From Brachybacterium sillae (GTDB taxonomy: Bacteria; Actinomycetota; Actinomycetes; Actinomycetales; Dermabacteraceae): 64,000 nt of DNA. The position numbers and the translations under genes are program-made. The stretch covers positions 2,170,001 to 2,234,000 of the forward strand of contig NZ_JAFEUW010000001.1 of assembly GCF_025028335.1 (NCBI RefSeq), given 5' to 3'. Numbering within the stretch: the first letter of the stretch is position 1; each line of letters opens with the position of its first letter. The notes below the pieces were generated by a model. That model saw only the letters and a list, made by a program, of their open reading frames with translations. It was not told where the DNA came from and ran no database searches. Shown piece after piece: positions 56,289 through 64,000 of this stretch.

Positions 56289-57218
56289 ATGAGTCTTCCC
56301 GCCACCGCGCCCTTCGGCACCGTCGGCACCGCCATGGTCACCCCCTTCACCCCCGACGGCTCCGCCGTGGACCTCGAGGCCGCCGCGCGGGTCGCCGAGC
56401 ACCTGGTGGACAACGGGCACGACCTGGTCGTCGTCAACGGCACCACCGGGGAGTCGCCGACCACCTCCGACGAGGAGAAGCTCGCGACGGTGCGGGCCGT
56501 GGTCGAGGCCATCGGGGGCCGTGCCCGGATCGTCGCCGGGGTGGGCACCAACGACACCCGCCACAGCATCGATCTGGCGCGCGCCCACGCCGGCCTCGGC
56601 ATCGACGGACTGCTGGTCGTCACCCCGTACTACTCCAAGCCCGGGCAGGCCGGTGTCATCGCGCACACGACCGCTGTCGCCGACGCCACCGATCTGCCGC
56701 TCATGCTGTACGACATCCCGGGCCGCTCCGGGATGCCGCTGACCGCCGACACCCTGCAGCGGCTCGCCGAGCACCCCCGCATCGTCGCCGTGAAGGACGC
56801 CAAGGCGGACCTCGCCGAGGCTACCGCCGTGATGGCCGCGACCGGCCTGGCGTACTACTCCGGGGAGGACGCCCTGAACCTGCCGTGGCTCGCGATCGGC
56901 GCCTGCGGTGTGGTGTCGGTCGTCGGTCACGTCACCGGGCGTCTGCACCGTCGCTTGATCGACGCCGTCGCCGCCGGGGACCTCGACACCGCCCGTGACC
57001 TGCACCGTCGTCTGGCCCCGGTGGTCGACGCGATCATGGCGCACGCGCCCGGCGCGGTCGTCGCCAAGCATGCCCTGGTCCAGCGCGGGGTGCTCTCGCA
57101 TGCCGCGGTCCGCCTGCCGCTGGTGCCCGCCGAGCGCGACGTCCTGGAGCGCCTGGAGCGCGCCCTGGCCGCCGAGGCCGACATCGATCCCACCCATCCC
57201 ACTGAGGGGACCCGTTGA
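56289..57218 (+). CDS. dapA: 4-hydroxy-tetrahydrodipicolinate synthase
   Basis: A 309-residue TIM-barrel aldolase condensing pyruvate with aspartate semialdehyde. GTTGESPTTSDEEK, VAGVGTNDTRHSIDLA, the tyrosine in LPLMLYDIPGRSG and the Schiff-base lysine in IVAVKDAKAD are all visible. AGGAGCCC precedes the ATG. The stop overlaps the TTG start of RNase J. Confidence 0.96.
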   Translation: MSLPATAPFGTVGTAMVTPFTPDGSAVDLEAAARVAEHLVDNGHDLVVVNGTTGESPTTSDEEKLATVRAVVEAIGGRARIVAGVGTNDTRHSIDLARAHAGLGIDGLLVVTPYYSKPGQAGVIAHTTAVADATDLPLMLYDIPGRSGMPLTADTLQRLAEHPRIVAVKDAKADLAEATAVMAATGLAYYSGEDALNLPWLAIGACGVVSVVGHVTGRLHRRLIDAVAAGDLDTARDLHRRLAPVVDAIMAHAPGAVVAKHALVQRGVLSHAAVRLPLVPAERDVLERLERALAAEADIDPTHPTEGTR

Positions 57219-58909
57219 CCACTGTCTTCACCGACCGCCTGAACCAGCCGCCGAAACTCAAGAAGGACGCCCTGCGGGTCATCCCGCTGGGCGGCCTCGG
57301 CGACGTCGGCCGCAACATGTCCGTGCTCGAATACGGCGGGCGGCTGCTCGTCATCGACTGCGGCGTGCTGTTCCCCGAGGAGTCGCAGCCCGGTGTCGAT
57401 CTGATCCTCCCGGATTTCGACCACATCGCCGAGCGTCTGGGCGATGTCGCCGCCATCGTGCTGACCCACGGCCATGAGGACCACATCGGCGCCGTGCCGT
57501 ACCTGCTGCGTCTCAAGCCCGACATCCCGCTGGTCGGCAGCCAGCTGACCCTCGCTCTGGTCGAGGCGAAGCTGCGAGAGCACCGCATCACCCCCTACAC
57601 CCTGGCGGTGAAAGAGGGGCAGACCGAGCAGTTCGGCCCCTTCGCCTGCGAGTTCGTCGCCGTGAACCACTCCATCCCCGACGCCCTCGCGGTGTACGTG
57701 GAGACTCCCGCCGGCAGCGTGCTGCACACCGGCGACTTCAAGATGGACCAGCTGCCGCTGGACGGCCGCATCACCGACCTGCGCGCCTTCGCCCGCCTCG
57801 GCGAGAAGGGCGTCGACCTGTTCATGGTCGACTCCACCAACGCGGAGGTCCCCGGTTTCACCACCGGTGAGCAGGAGATCGGCCCGGTGATCGATGCGAT
57901 CTTCGGCCGTGCACGGCAGAAGATCGTGGTGGCGTCGTTCTCCAGCCACGTCCACCGCGTGCAGCAGGTGCTCGACGCCGCCGCGCGCCACGACCGGAAG
58001 GTCGCCTTCGTCGGCCGTTCCATGGTCCGCAACATGGGCATCGCCGCGGAGATGGGGTACCTGCACGTGCCCGACGGCGTGCTCATCGACGTCAAGCAGA
58101 TCAACGACATCCCCGACGACCGCATGGTGCTCATGTGCACCGGCAGCCAGGGGGAGCCGATGGCCGCCCTCGGCCGCATCGCCAACCGCGACCACCGCGT
58201 CAGCGTCGGCCCCGGGGACGTCGTGATCCTCGCCAGCTCCCTCATCCCCGGCAACGAGAACGCCGTGTTCCGGGTGGTCAACGGGCTGATGGCGCTCGGC
58301 GCCGAGGTGATCCACAAGGGCAACGCGAAGGTCCACACCTCCGGTCATGCGAGCGCCGGGGAGCTGCTGTACTGCTACAACATCGTGCGGCCGAAGAACG
58401 TCATGCCGGTGCACGGCGAGATCCGCCACCTCATCGCCAACGGTCGCGTGGCGCAGTCCACCGGCATCCCCGCCGAGCGGATCGTCCTGGCCCGCGACGG
58501 CCAGGTCGTCGACCTGCGCGACGGTGAGGCCCGCGTGGTGGGGGAGATCCCCAACGGATACGTGTACGTGGACGGCTCCAGCGTCGGGGAGATCTCCGAG
58601 GCCGACCTCAAGGACCGGCGTGTGCTCGGGGACGAGGGCTTCATCTCGATCTTCGCGGTGGTGAACTCCGAGACCGGCGCCCTCATCGCCGGGCCGGAGA
58701 TCCACGCCCGCGGTGTCGCCGAGGACGACTCCGTGTTCGAGAAGCTCCGCCCGGATATCGTCGCCGCGTTGGAGAAGGCCGTCGCCGACCAGGCCGATCG
58801 ACGCGACACCTACCAGTTGCAGCAGGTCATGCGGCGCGTCGTCGGTCGCTATGCCTCGCAGCGCCTGCGCCGCCGCCCGATGATCATGCCGGTGGTCGTC
58901 GAGGTCTGA
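57215..58909 (+). CDS. rnj: Ribonuclease J
   Basis: A 564-residue metallo-beta-lactamase/beta-CASP nuclease with 5'-3' exo- and endonuclease activity. The zinc motif HGHEDH (residues 85-90) lies in the MBL core; TGSQGEPMAALGRIA and SGHASAGELLYCYNIVRPKNVMPVHGE belong to the beta-CASP part, and the C-terminal domain completes it. The TTG start overlaps the dapA stop and follows GAGGGGA. dapA-rnj linkage is common in actinobacteria. Confidence 0.96.
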   Translation: MTTVFTDRLNQPPKLKKDALRVIPLGGLGDVGRNMSVLEYGGRLLVIDCGVLFPEESQPGVDLILPDFDHIAERLGDVAAIVLTHGHEDHIGAVPYLLRLKPDIPLVGSQLTLALVEAKLREHRITPYTLAVKEGQTEQFGPFACEFVAVNHSIPDALAVYVETPAGSVLHTGDFKMDQLPLDGRITDLRAFARLGEKGVDLFMVDSTNAEVPGFTTGEQEIGPVIDAIFGRARQKIVVASFSSHVHRVQQVLDAAARHDRKVAFVGRSMVRNMGIAAEMGYLHVPDGVLIDVKQINDIPDDRMVLMCTGSQGEPMAALGRIANRDHRVSVGPGDVVILASSLIPGNENAVFRVVNGLMALGAEVIHKGNAKVHTSGHASAGELLYCYNIVRPKNVMPVHGEIRHLIANGRVAQSTGIPAERIVLARDGQVVDLRDGEARVVGEIPNGYVYVDGSSVGEISEADLKDRRVLGDEGFISIFAVVNSETGALIAGPEIHARGVAEDDSVFEKLRPDIVAALEKAVADQADRRDTYQLQQVMRRVVGRYASQRLRRRPMIMPVVVEV

Positions 58910-58956
58910 GCCGGTCCCGCGCCCCGCGCCTCCGCCGACGAGGGGAGGACGCGGGA

Positions 58957-58962
58957 TAGATT
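58957..58962 (+). promoter_or_regulatory. -10 of ftsK, leaderless spacing
   Basis: TAGATT, then GGGATC, then the ATG at 58969. No Shine-Dalgarno lies in the gap. Confidence 0.6.
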
Positions 58963-58968
58963 GGGATC

Positions 58969-61968
58969 ATGGCGACACGTACGTCTTCCCCCGTTCGTGC
59001 GTCGAAGGGCTCGTCCCGCACCTCCGCCTCCGGATCCACGCGGATCGGTGACGGGGCGCACGATCCGTCGACGCTGCCCCTGCCTGTGCGCGCGGTGCGC
59101 TCGGTCTACCTGGGCCTGGCGCGCGCCGTCGGCGGGTTCGTGCGCGGCGTCGGCGTGACCCGCTGGACGGTCGCCGATGAGCACCGCCGCGACGGCTACG
59201 CCCTGTTCCTGCTGCTGCTGGCGGTGCTGGTGGCGATCCCGGAGTGGTGGCATGTGGGCGGCCGGATGTTCGGTGCTGTCCACACGGTCGCCGCCGGCAC
59301 CTTCGGAGTGGTCTCCGTGGTGCTGCCGCTGCTGCTGTTCGGGTGGAGCCTGCGGATGTTCCGCCGCCCCGACCTGGAACGCGCGAACGTGCGGATCGCC
59401 GCCGGCATCGCCCTGCTGGTGACGGCGCTCGCCGCGATCGCCTCCGTGATCGCCCGCCTGCCCGCCCCCGCCGACGGTGTCGACGCCCTCGCCCGCGGCG
59501 GCGGGGTGCTCGGTTATCTGGCGGCGGCGCCGCTGGTGGCGCTGATCCCCGGACCGCTGGTGATCGCCGTGTACGCGCTGGTGGCGTTGTTCGCGGTGCT
59601 GGTGCTCACCGCCACGCCGGTGCAGCAGCTGCCGCGGCGTCTGCGGGAGGTGTACGACCGGCTCGTCGGTGACGGGGAGGAGGAGAACGCCGAGCGAGAG
59701 CAGTTCGGCCTGACACCGCGACGCCGACCCGCGGGACGCTCCGGCGACGCCGAGGGCTCCGCCGAGGAGCAGGCCACCCGGCCGCTGCGGACCCCGCGTC
59801 CGCGCAAGCGCCGCCGCGAGGAGGACCCGCAGGACGACACCTCCCGTGATCACGACAGTTTCGGATACGCCGGTGACGGGGCCTTCGACGGTGCCGTCGT
59901 CGAGGATGACGAGGACGGCGGGCACGGCCGCACGGGCCGGGGTCGAGGCCGCCGCGGTGGCGCCGCCCGCTCCGAGGGCTCTCGCCGTCCGGCCGCCCCG
60001 CATGGGCAGGACGAGGGGCCGCAGCGCGGGACCCCGCACGACCCCACCGAGGTGTTCGACGTCGTCGCCGAGGAGAACGGCCGCGCCAAGACCTTCCCCG
60101 CCGCCACCGAGGCCCTGCCCGCCGGGGAGCCCGCCGCCACCGCCCTCGGTGCCGGTCGCACCGGGGTTTCCCGGAGCACGGGCTCCGGGGACGCTCGCGG
60201 CACCGGATCGCGGGCCGTGGCTCCGGGGGAGTCGGCCCCGCAGCGCGGGACCGAGCGGGAGAGCACCCCGGAGACCGAGCTGGTGGCCCCGCCGATGGGC
60301 GACCTGCCCCGCGCCGGGGAACAGCTGGAGCTCGCCGGGGACATCGTCTACACCCTGCCGGATTCGTCGTTCCTGCTGGAGGGGCCGCCGCACCGCACCC
60401 GGTCGGAGGCCAATGATCGGGTCGTCGAGGCACTGGGGGAGGTGTTCGAGCAGTTCGGGGTGAACGCGGAGATCGTCGGATTCACCCGCGGCCCGACCGT
60501 CACCCGCTACGAGGTGGAGCTCGCGCCGGGTACCAAGGTCGAGAAGGTCACCGCCCTCGACAAGAACATCGCCTACGCGGTAGCCAGCGCCGACGTCCGG
60601 ATCCTCTCGCCGATCCCCGGCAAGAAGGCCATCGGCATCGAGATCCCCAACACCGACCGCGAGACCGTGGCCCTGGGCGACGTGCTGCGCAGCTCCGTGG
60701 CCCGCGGCAATGAGCACCCGATGGTGATGGGCGTGGGCAAGGACGTCGAGGGCGGTTACGTGATCGCGAACCTCGCGAAGATGCCGCACCTGCTGGTCGC
60801 CGGTGCCACCGGCGCCGGCAAGTCGAGCTTCGTGAACTCGATGATCACCTCCATCCTCATGCGTGCCACCCCGGAGGAGGTGCGCATGGTGCTGGTGGAT
60901 CCGAAGCGGGTGGAGCTCACCATCTACGAGGGCATCCCGCACCTGATCACCCCGATCATCACCAACCCGAAGAAGGCCGCCGAGGCCCTCGAATGGGTGG
61001 TCAAGGAGATGGACGCCCGATACGACGACCTCGCCGCCTTCGGGTTCAAGCACATCGACGACTTCAACAAGGCCGTGCGCGCCGGCGAGGTGACGCCTCC
61101 GCCGGGCAGCGAGCGGAAGATCGCCCCCTACCCGTACCTGCTGGTCGTGGTCGACGAGCTCGCCGACCTCATGATGGTCGCCCCGCGGGATGTCGAGGCG
61201 TCGATCCAGCGCATCACCCAGCTGGCGCGTGCCGCCGGCATCCACCTGGTCCTCGCCACGCAGCGGCCGTCGGTGGATGTCGTCACCGGCATCATCAAGG
61301 CGAACGTTCCCAGTCGCCTCGCCTTCGCCACCTCCTCGCTGCAGGATTCCCGCGTGATCCTCGACTCGCCCGGGGCGGAGAAGCTCATCGGCCAGGGTGA
61401 TGCCCTCTTCCACCCGATGGGCAAGGCCAAGCCGATGCGCATCCAGGGCGCCTGGGTCAACGAGTCGGAGATCCACAAGGTCGTCGACCACGTGAAGACG
61501 CAGATGCGTCCGAACTACCGCGAGGACGTCACCGCCCCCGCCACCCAGAAGCACATCGACGACGACATCGGCGACGATCTCGACGTCCTGCTGCAGGCGG
61601 CGGAGCTGGTGATCACCACGCAGTTCGGATCCACCTCGATGTTGCAGCGCAAACTGCGCGTGGGCTTCGCCAAGGCCGGCCGCCTGATGGACCTGCTGGA
61701 GTCCCGCGAGATCGTCGGGCCCTCCGAGGGGTCGAAGGCGCGTGACGTGCTGGTGCATCCGGATGACCTCGGCACCGCCCTGGCCCGCCTGCGCGGGGAG
61801 GAGCCCGAACCCGCCGCCGACGCGGAGGAGGGTGTCGCCCCGGAGGATGCGGACCGGTACGGTGACGATCCGCTGGCGCACGACGACGTCGAGCCCGCCA
61901 CCGACTATTACGACCAGGATGATGTCGACGAGGACAGCGAGGACGCCTGGCAGTTGACCGGCCGCTGA
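58969..61968 (+). CDS. ftsK: DNA translocase FtsK/SpoIIIE family
   Basis: A 999-residue septal DNA pump that moves the terminus region through the division site and activates XerCD. Four membrane helices lie between about 75 and 225. A low-complexity Arg/Gly/Glu linker (about 235-445) separates them from the motor, with Walker A GATGAGKS near 611, Walker B LLVVVDELADLMM and RPSVDVVTGIIKANVPSRLAF. The C-terminal gamma winged-helix domain (ITTQFGSTSMLQRKLRVGFAKAGRLMDLLE) reads KOPS-type sites. An acidic tail ends the protein. Confidence 0.97.
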   Translation: MATRTSSPVRASKGSSRTSASGSTRIGDGAHDPSTLPLPVRAVRSVYLGLARAVGGFVRGVGVTRWTVADEHRRDGYALFLLLLAVLVAIPEWWHVGGRMFGAVHTVAAGTFGVVSVVLPLLLFGWSLRMFRRPDLERANVRIAAGIALLVTALAAIASVIARLPAPADGVDALARGGGVLGYLAAAPLVALIPGPLVIAVYALVALFAVLVLTATPVQQLPRRLREVYDRLVGDGEEENAEREQFGLTPRRRPAGRSGDAEGSAEEQATRPLRTPRPRKRRREEDPQDDTSRDHDSFGYAGDGAFDGAVVEDDEDGGHGRTGRGRGRRGGAARSEGSRRPAAPHGQDEGPQRGTPHDPTEVFDVVAEENGRAKTFPAATEALPAGEPAATALGAGRTGVSRSTGSGDARGTGSRAVAPGESAPQRGTERESTPETELVAPPMGDLPRAGEQLELAGDIVYTLPDSSFLLEGPPHRTRSEANDRVVEALGEVFEQFGVNAEIVGFTRGPTVTRYEVELAPGTKVEKVTALDKNIAYAVASADVRILSPIPGKKAIGIEIPNTDRETVALGDVLRSSVARGNEHPMVMGVGKDVEGGYVIANLAKMPHLLVAGATGAGKSSFVNSMITSILMRATPEEVRMVLVDPKRVELTIYEGIPHLITPIITNPKKAAEALEWVVKEMDARYDDLAAFGFKHIDDFNKAVRAGEVTPPPGSERKIAPYPYLLVVVDELADLMMVAPRDVEASIQRITQLARAAGIHLVLATQRPSVDVVTGIIKANVPSRLAFATSSLQDSRVILDSPGAEKLIGQGDALFHPMGKAKPMRIQGAWVNESEIHKVVDHVKTQMRPNYREDVTAPATQKHIDDDIGDDLDVLLQAAELVITTQFGSTSMLQRKLRVGFAKAGRLMDLLESREIVGPSEGSKARDVLVHPDDLGTALARLRGEEPEPAADAEEGVAPEDADRYGDDPLAHDDVEPATDYYDQDDVDEDSEDAWQLTGR

Positions 61969-62033
61969 CCCGCAGCGACCGTCACCCCGGGCGACCCGGA
62001 TGACAGGCCCGACACGGGGCCGGAGGAGAGGCC

Positions 62034-62687
62034 ATGAGCATCGAGCATGACGGGTCCGGCGCCACCGCGCGACCGACCCCCGCCGGGGACGCGGCCGCGC
62101 CCGTCCCGCTGTGGAACATCGCGAACATCCTCACCATGCTGCGCCTGGTGATGGTGCCGGTGTTCGTGGTGCTGGCGGTGATGTATGCGGGGTCCGTCCC
62201 CGGCCGCCTGCTGATCACCGGGGTGTTCGTCGCCGCGATGATCACCGACTTCCTCGACGGCCGTCTGGCCCGCAAGTACGGGCTGATCACCGACTTCGGG
62301 AAGATCGTCGATTCGATCGCCGACAAGGCCATCACCGGTGCCGCCTTCATCATGCTGTCGGTGTGGGAGTACATCCCCTGGTGGATGACGGTGCTGATCC
62401 TGGCGCGGGAGCTCGGCATCACCCTGATGCGGATGGGGATCCTGAAGTACGGGGCACTGCCGGCGAACTGGGCCGGGAAGCTCAAGACGGCTTTCCAGTC
62501 CGTGGCGATCACCTTCTGTCTGCTGCCCTTCGAGCTGCTCTGGGGCCCGGCCCGCTGGATCGGCTGGACCCTGGTGCTCATCGCGGTGATCCTCACCGTG
62601 TGGTCGGGCCTGGTGAACGTCCAGGACGGCCTGCGGATGCGCCGCGAGGCACTGGCCGCGCGCGGCACCGATGCACCCCGCGCCTGA
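62034..62687 (+). CDS. pgsA: CDP-diacylglycerol-glycerol-3-phosphate 3-phosphatidyltransferase
   Basis: A 217-residue membrane enzyme making phosphatidylglycerol phosphate from CDP-diacylglycerol. The CDP-alcohol phosphotransferase motif is complete: DGRLAR with Asp75, then Gly89, Asp93 and Asp97. About five hydrophobic helices are seen. GGAGGAGAGG precedes the ATG. It overlaps cinA by 17 nt. Confidence 0.93.
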   Translation: MSIEHDGSGATARPTPAGDAAAPVPLWNIANILTMLRLVMVPVFVVLAVMYAGSVPGRLLITGVFVAAMITDFLDGRLARKYGLITDFGKIVDSIADKAITGAAFIMLSVWEYIPWWMTVLILARELGITLMRMGILKYGALPANWAGKLKTAFQSVAITFCLLPFELLWGPARWIGWTLVLIAVILTVWSGLVNVQDGLRMRREALAARGTDAPRA

Positions 62688-63252
62688 ACCCGGCGGGGTC
62701 GACCCGCTCGCGACGGCCGTGATCACGTCGGCCATCGCCCGGGGGGTGACCCTCGCCACCGCCGAGTCCCTCACCGCCGGGGCGGTGGTGGCGCGGCTGG
62801 TCGATGTGCCCGGTGCCAGCGCCTGCGTGCTCGGCGGCGCCGCCTGTTACGCGTCCACGGCGAAGGCCCGGATCCTGGGGGTCGACGCCGCGGAGCTCGA
62901 CCGCACGGGCGCGGTCACCGCCTCCGTCGCACGCCAGATGGCCCTCGGGGCGCAGCGGCTGTACGACGCCGACCTGGTCGTCTCCACCACCGGGGTGGCC
63001 GGACCCGGACCGGACGAGCGCGCAGTACCCGCCGGGACCGTGCACCTGGCGCTCGCCGACCGCGACGGGGTGCGGGACGAGCGCGTGCTGCATCTGGCGG
63101 GGGAGCGATCCGCGGTCCGCGCCGGCACTGTCCGTGCCGCCCTCGAACTGCTCGCCGTGGGCCTCGGCCTCGCTCCCGGGGCCGCGCCGGAGTCCCCGCG
63201 TGGTTCCTCCCCGGGGCCGGGTCGTCCCGAGGGTTCAGACGCGTCCCCGTAG
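62671..63252 (+). CDS. cinA: CinA family protein, nicotinamide-nucleotide amidohydrolase domain
   Basis: A 193-residue protein containing only the C-terminal CinA (PncC) domain: GVTLATAESLTAGAVVARLVDVPGAS, VLGGAACYASTAKARILGV and TTGVAGPGPDERAVPAGTVHLAL. This domain deamidates NMN in NAD recycling. The single-domain form between pgsA and a ClgR-type regulator is normal in actinobacteria. A Pro/Ser/Gly tail ends it; the TAG stop is shared with the next -10. Confidence 0.93.
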   Translation: MHPAPEPGGVDPLATAVITSAIARGVTLATAESLTAGAVVARLVDVPGASACVLGGAACYASTAKARILGVDAAELDRTGAVTASVARQMALGAQRLYDADLVVSTTGVAGPGPDERAVPAGTVHLALADRDGVRDERVLHLAGERSAVRAGTVRAALELLAVGLGLAPGAAPESPRGSSPGPGRPEGSDASP

Positions 63253-63255
63253 GAT
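63250..63255 (+). promoter_or_regulatory. -10 of the clgR-like gene overlapping the cinA stop
   Basis: TAGGAT followed by G; TAG is the cinA stop. A transcript from here would carry a ~300-nt leader or an N-terminal extension of the regulator. Confidence 0.5.
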
Positions 63256-63558
63256 GTCGGGAACATTCCGCCGGACCGAGGCGTTGAGGGGAGCGTGACT
63301 GTGATGACGACGCCCTCCTCCCGTACGCCTCGAACCGAGGCGGCGACCACCGACCGGATGGCGACCGCCCGCGCCGCGGCAGCGTCCCGTGCCCTCGGGC
63401 GCTCCGCTGTCAGCCGCCGCCCCGGCGCCGCGCCGCGCGCGACCACGACCTGGCCGCGACCGGCCCGGCCCGTCACCCCGGCGGCGCACCAGAGCACCGG
63501 CCGCCGCAGCCCGGCGGTCCCGACCACCGCCCCGACGTCCCCGAAGGGAGGCACGCAC
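63253..63558 (+). other. Leader or N-terminal extension region before the HTH regulator
   Basis: About 300 nt that stay open in the regulator's frame from 63295. GAGGGGAG at 63286-63293 lies 10 nt before an in-frame ATG at 63304. The encoded 85 residues are Ala/Arg/Thr/Pro-rich and not conserved-looking, so it may be an untranslated leader or a disordered extension. Confidence 0.5.
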
Positions 63559-63858
63559 ATGATCCTGCTGCGTCAGGAGCTCGGCGACGTGCTGCGCACC
63601 GCCCGTCAGGCCCAGGGCCGCACCCTCCGGCAGGTCTCGGCGGACGCGCGCGTCTCGCTGGGCTACCTCAGTGAGATCGAGCGCGGCCAGAAGGAGGCCT
63701 CCAGCGAACTGCTCGCCAGCGTCACCGAGGCGCTGGGCCTGCCGCTGTCCTTCGTCCTGCGGGAGGTCGCCGACCGCATCGCCGTCGCCGAGGGTGTGAG
63801 CATCCCCGACACCGTGCCCGACAGCCTCACCGAGGGTGAGCTCGCCGGCCTGCACTGA
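63559..63858 (+). CDS. clgR: ClgR-type XRE-family transcriptional regulator
   Basis: A 99-residue DNA-binding protein. [60 protein letters not shown] is a Cro/C1-type HTH almost identical in layout to ClgR, which in actinobacteria activates clp protease and repair genes. GAAGGGAGG (63542-63550) supports the ATG at 63559; a longer form from 63304 is possible. Position after cinA and before DUF3046-recA is conserved. Confidence 0.9.
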   Translation: MILLRQELGDVLRTARQAQGRTLRQVSADARVSLGYLSEIERGQKEASSELLASVTEALGLPLSFVLREVADRIAVAEGVSIPDTVPDSLTEGELAGLH

Positions 63859-63923
63859 CGCCGGGCGGGGGACATCGGACCGCCGAGCCCCTGCCCATCC
63901 ATCGTCCACGAGGAGTCCCACCG

Positions 63924-64000
63924 GTGCGTCTGAGTGAGTTCCGCACCCTGGCCGACCACGTGTTCGGGCCGTCCCTGGCGCGCACCTACGCGCAGGATCT
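63924..64000 (+). CDS. DUF3046 family protein, N-terminal part
   Basis: Only 25 codons are inside the window: a GTG start after GAGGAG, then VRLSEFRTLADHVFGPSLARTYAQD, matching the start of the small DUF3046 proteins that precede recA in actinobacteria. The rest lies beyond the right edge. Confidence 0.8.
   Translation, partial: MRLSEFRTLADHVFGPSLARTYAQD

Noticed and set aside
62671..63252. cinA as a truncated gene
   Set aside because: Single-domain PncC-type CinA between pgsA and the ClgR-like regulator is the standard form in actinobacteria.

Overview
This is a contiguous stretch of core chromosome from a high-GC Gram-positive bacterium (Actinomycetota). Third codon positions are almost all G or C, nearly every stop is TGA, and GTG starts are common. 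The gene order (folC-DUF4233-ndk, ftsY-glnD-ffh, rpsP-KH-rimM-trmD-rplS-lepB-rnhB-DUF2469-yraN-comM-dprA-xerC, rpsB-tsf-pyrH-frr-cdsA-rlmN, dxr-rip-ispG, proS, rimP-nusA-ylxR-infB-rbfA-truB-ribF-rpsO-pnp, dapB-thyX-dapA-rnj-ftsK-pgsA-cinA-clgR-DUF3046) is the classical actinobacterial backbone. It best fits the Micrococcales. A Brachybacterium/Dermabacteraceae-like host is my inference and is not proven by the sequence.

Layout: 1-1.7 kb, folate and nucleotide metabolism. 1.7-7.2 kb, the SRP pathway (ftsY, ffh) around a GlnD homologue. 7.2-8.3 kb, an amidohydrolase. 8.5-12.2 kb, a ribosome-maturation cluster. 12.2-15.2 kb, two signal peptidases I, RNase HII and YraN. 15.2-19.1 kb, DNA uptake/processing and recombination (comM, dprA, xerC). 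19.2-21.0 kb, two secreted cell-wall hydrolases on the minus strand. 21.4-35.2 kb, translation factors, UMP kinase, CDP-diacylglycerol synthesis, MEP isoprenoid genes with the Rip site-2 protease, and proS. 35.4-48.3 kb, a DUF4439 lipoprotein followed by the nusA-infB superoperon. 45.0-46.6 kb, an L,D-transpeptidase on the minus strand. 48.5-58.9 kb, RNA decay (pnp, RNase J) interleaved with lysine/DAP synthesis (dapB, dapA), thyX and an AzlCD exporter. 58.9-64 kb, ftsK, pgsA, cinA, a ClgR-type regulator and the start of a DUF3046 gene.

I saw no tRNA, rRNA, insertion sequence, prophage or CRISPR array, and no dedicated defence or secondary-metabolite system. The unusual signals are embedded in the housekeeping DNA. 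(1) The GlnD homologue has lost the nucleotidyltransferase active-site residues and its usual amtB-glnB neighbours. (2) Many genes have an actinobacterial -10 hexamer ending exactly 6-7 nt before the start codon, so their mRNAs are probably leaderless. (3) Five of the six TAG stop codons in the window are also the first three bases of the next gene's -10 hexamer. (4) A perfect 17-bp hairpin has a lipoprotein gene's start codon at its loop. (5) A long perfect palindrome lies after proS. Less striking but listed are insertions in XerC, tandem repeats in infB, a PH-like small gene between rip and ispG, and a Trm11-like methyltransferase between infB and rbfA.
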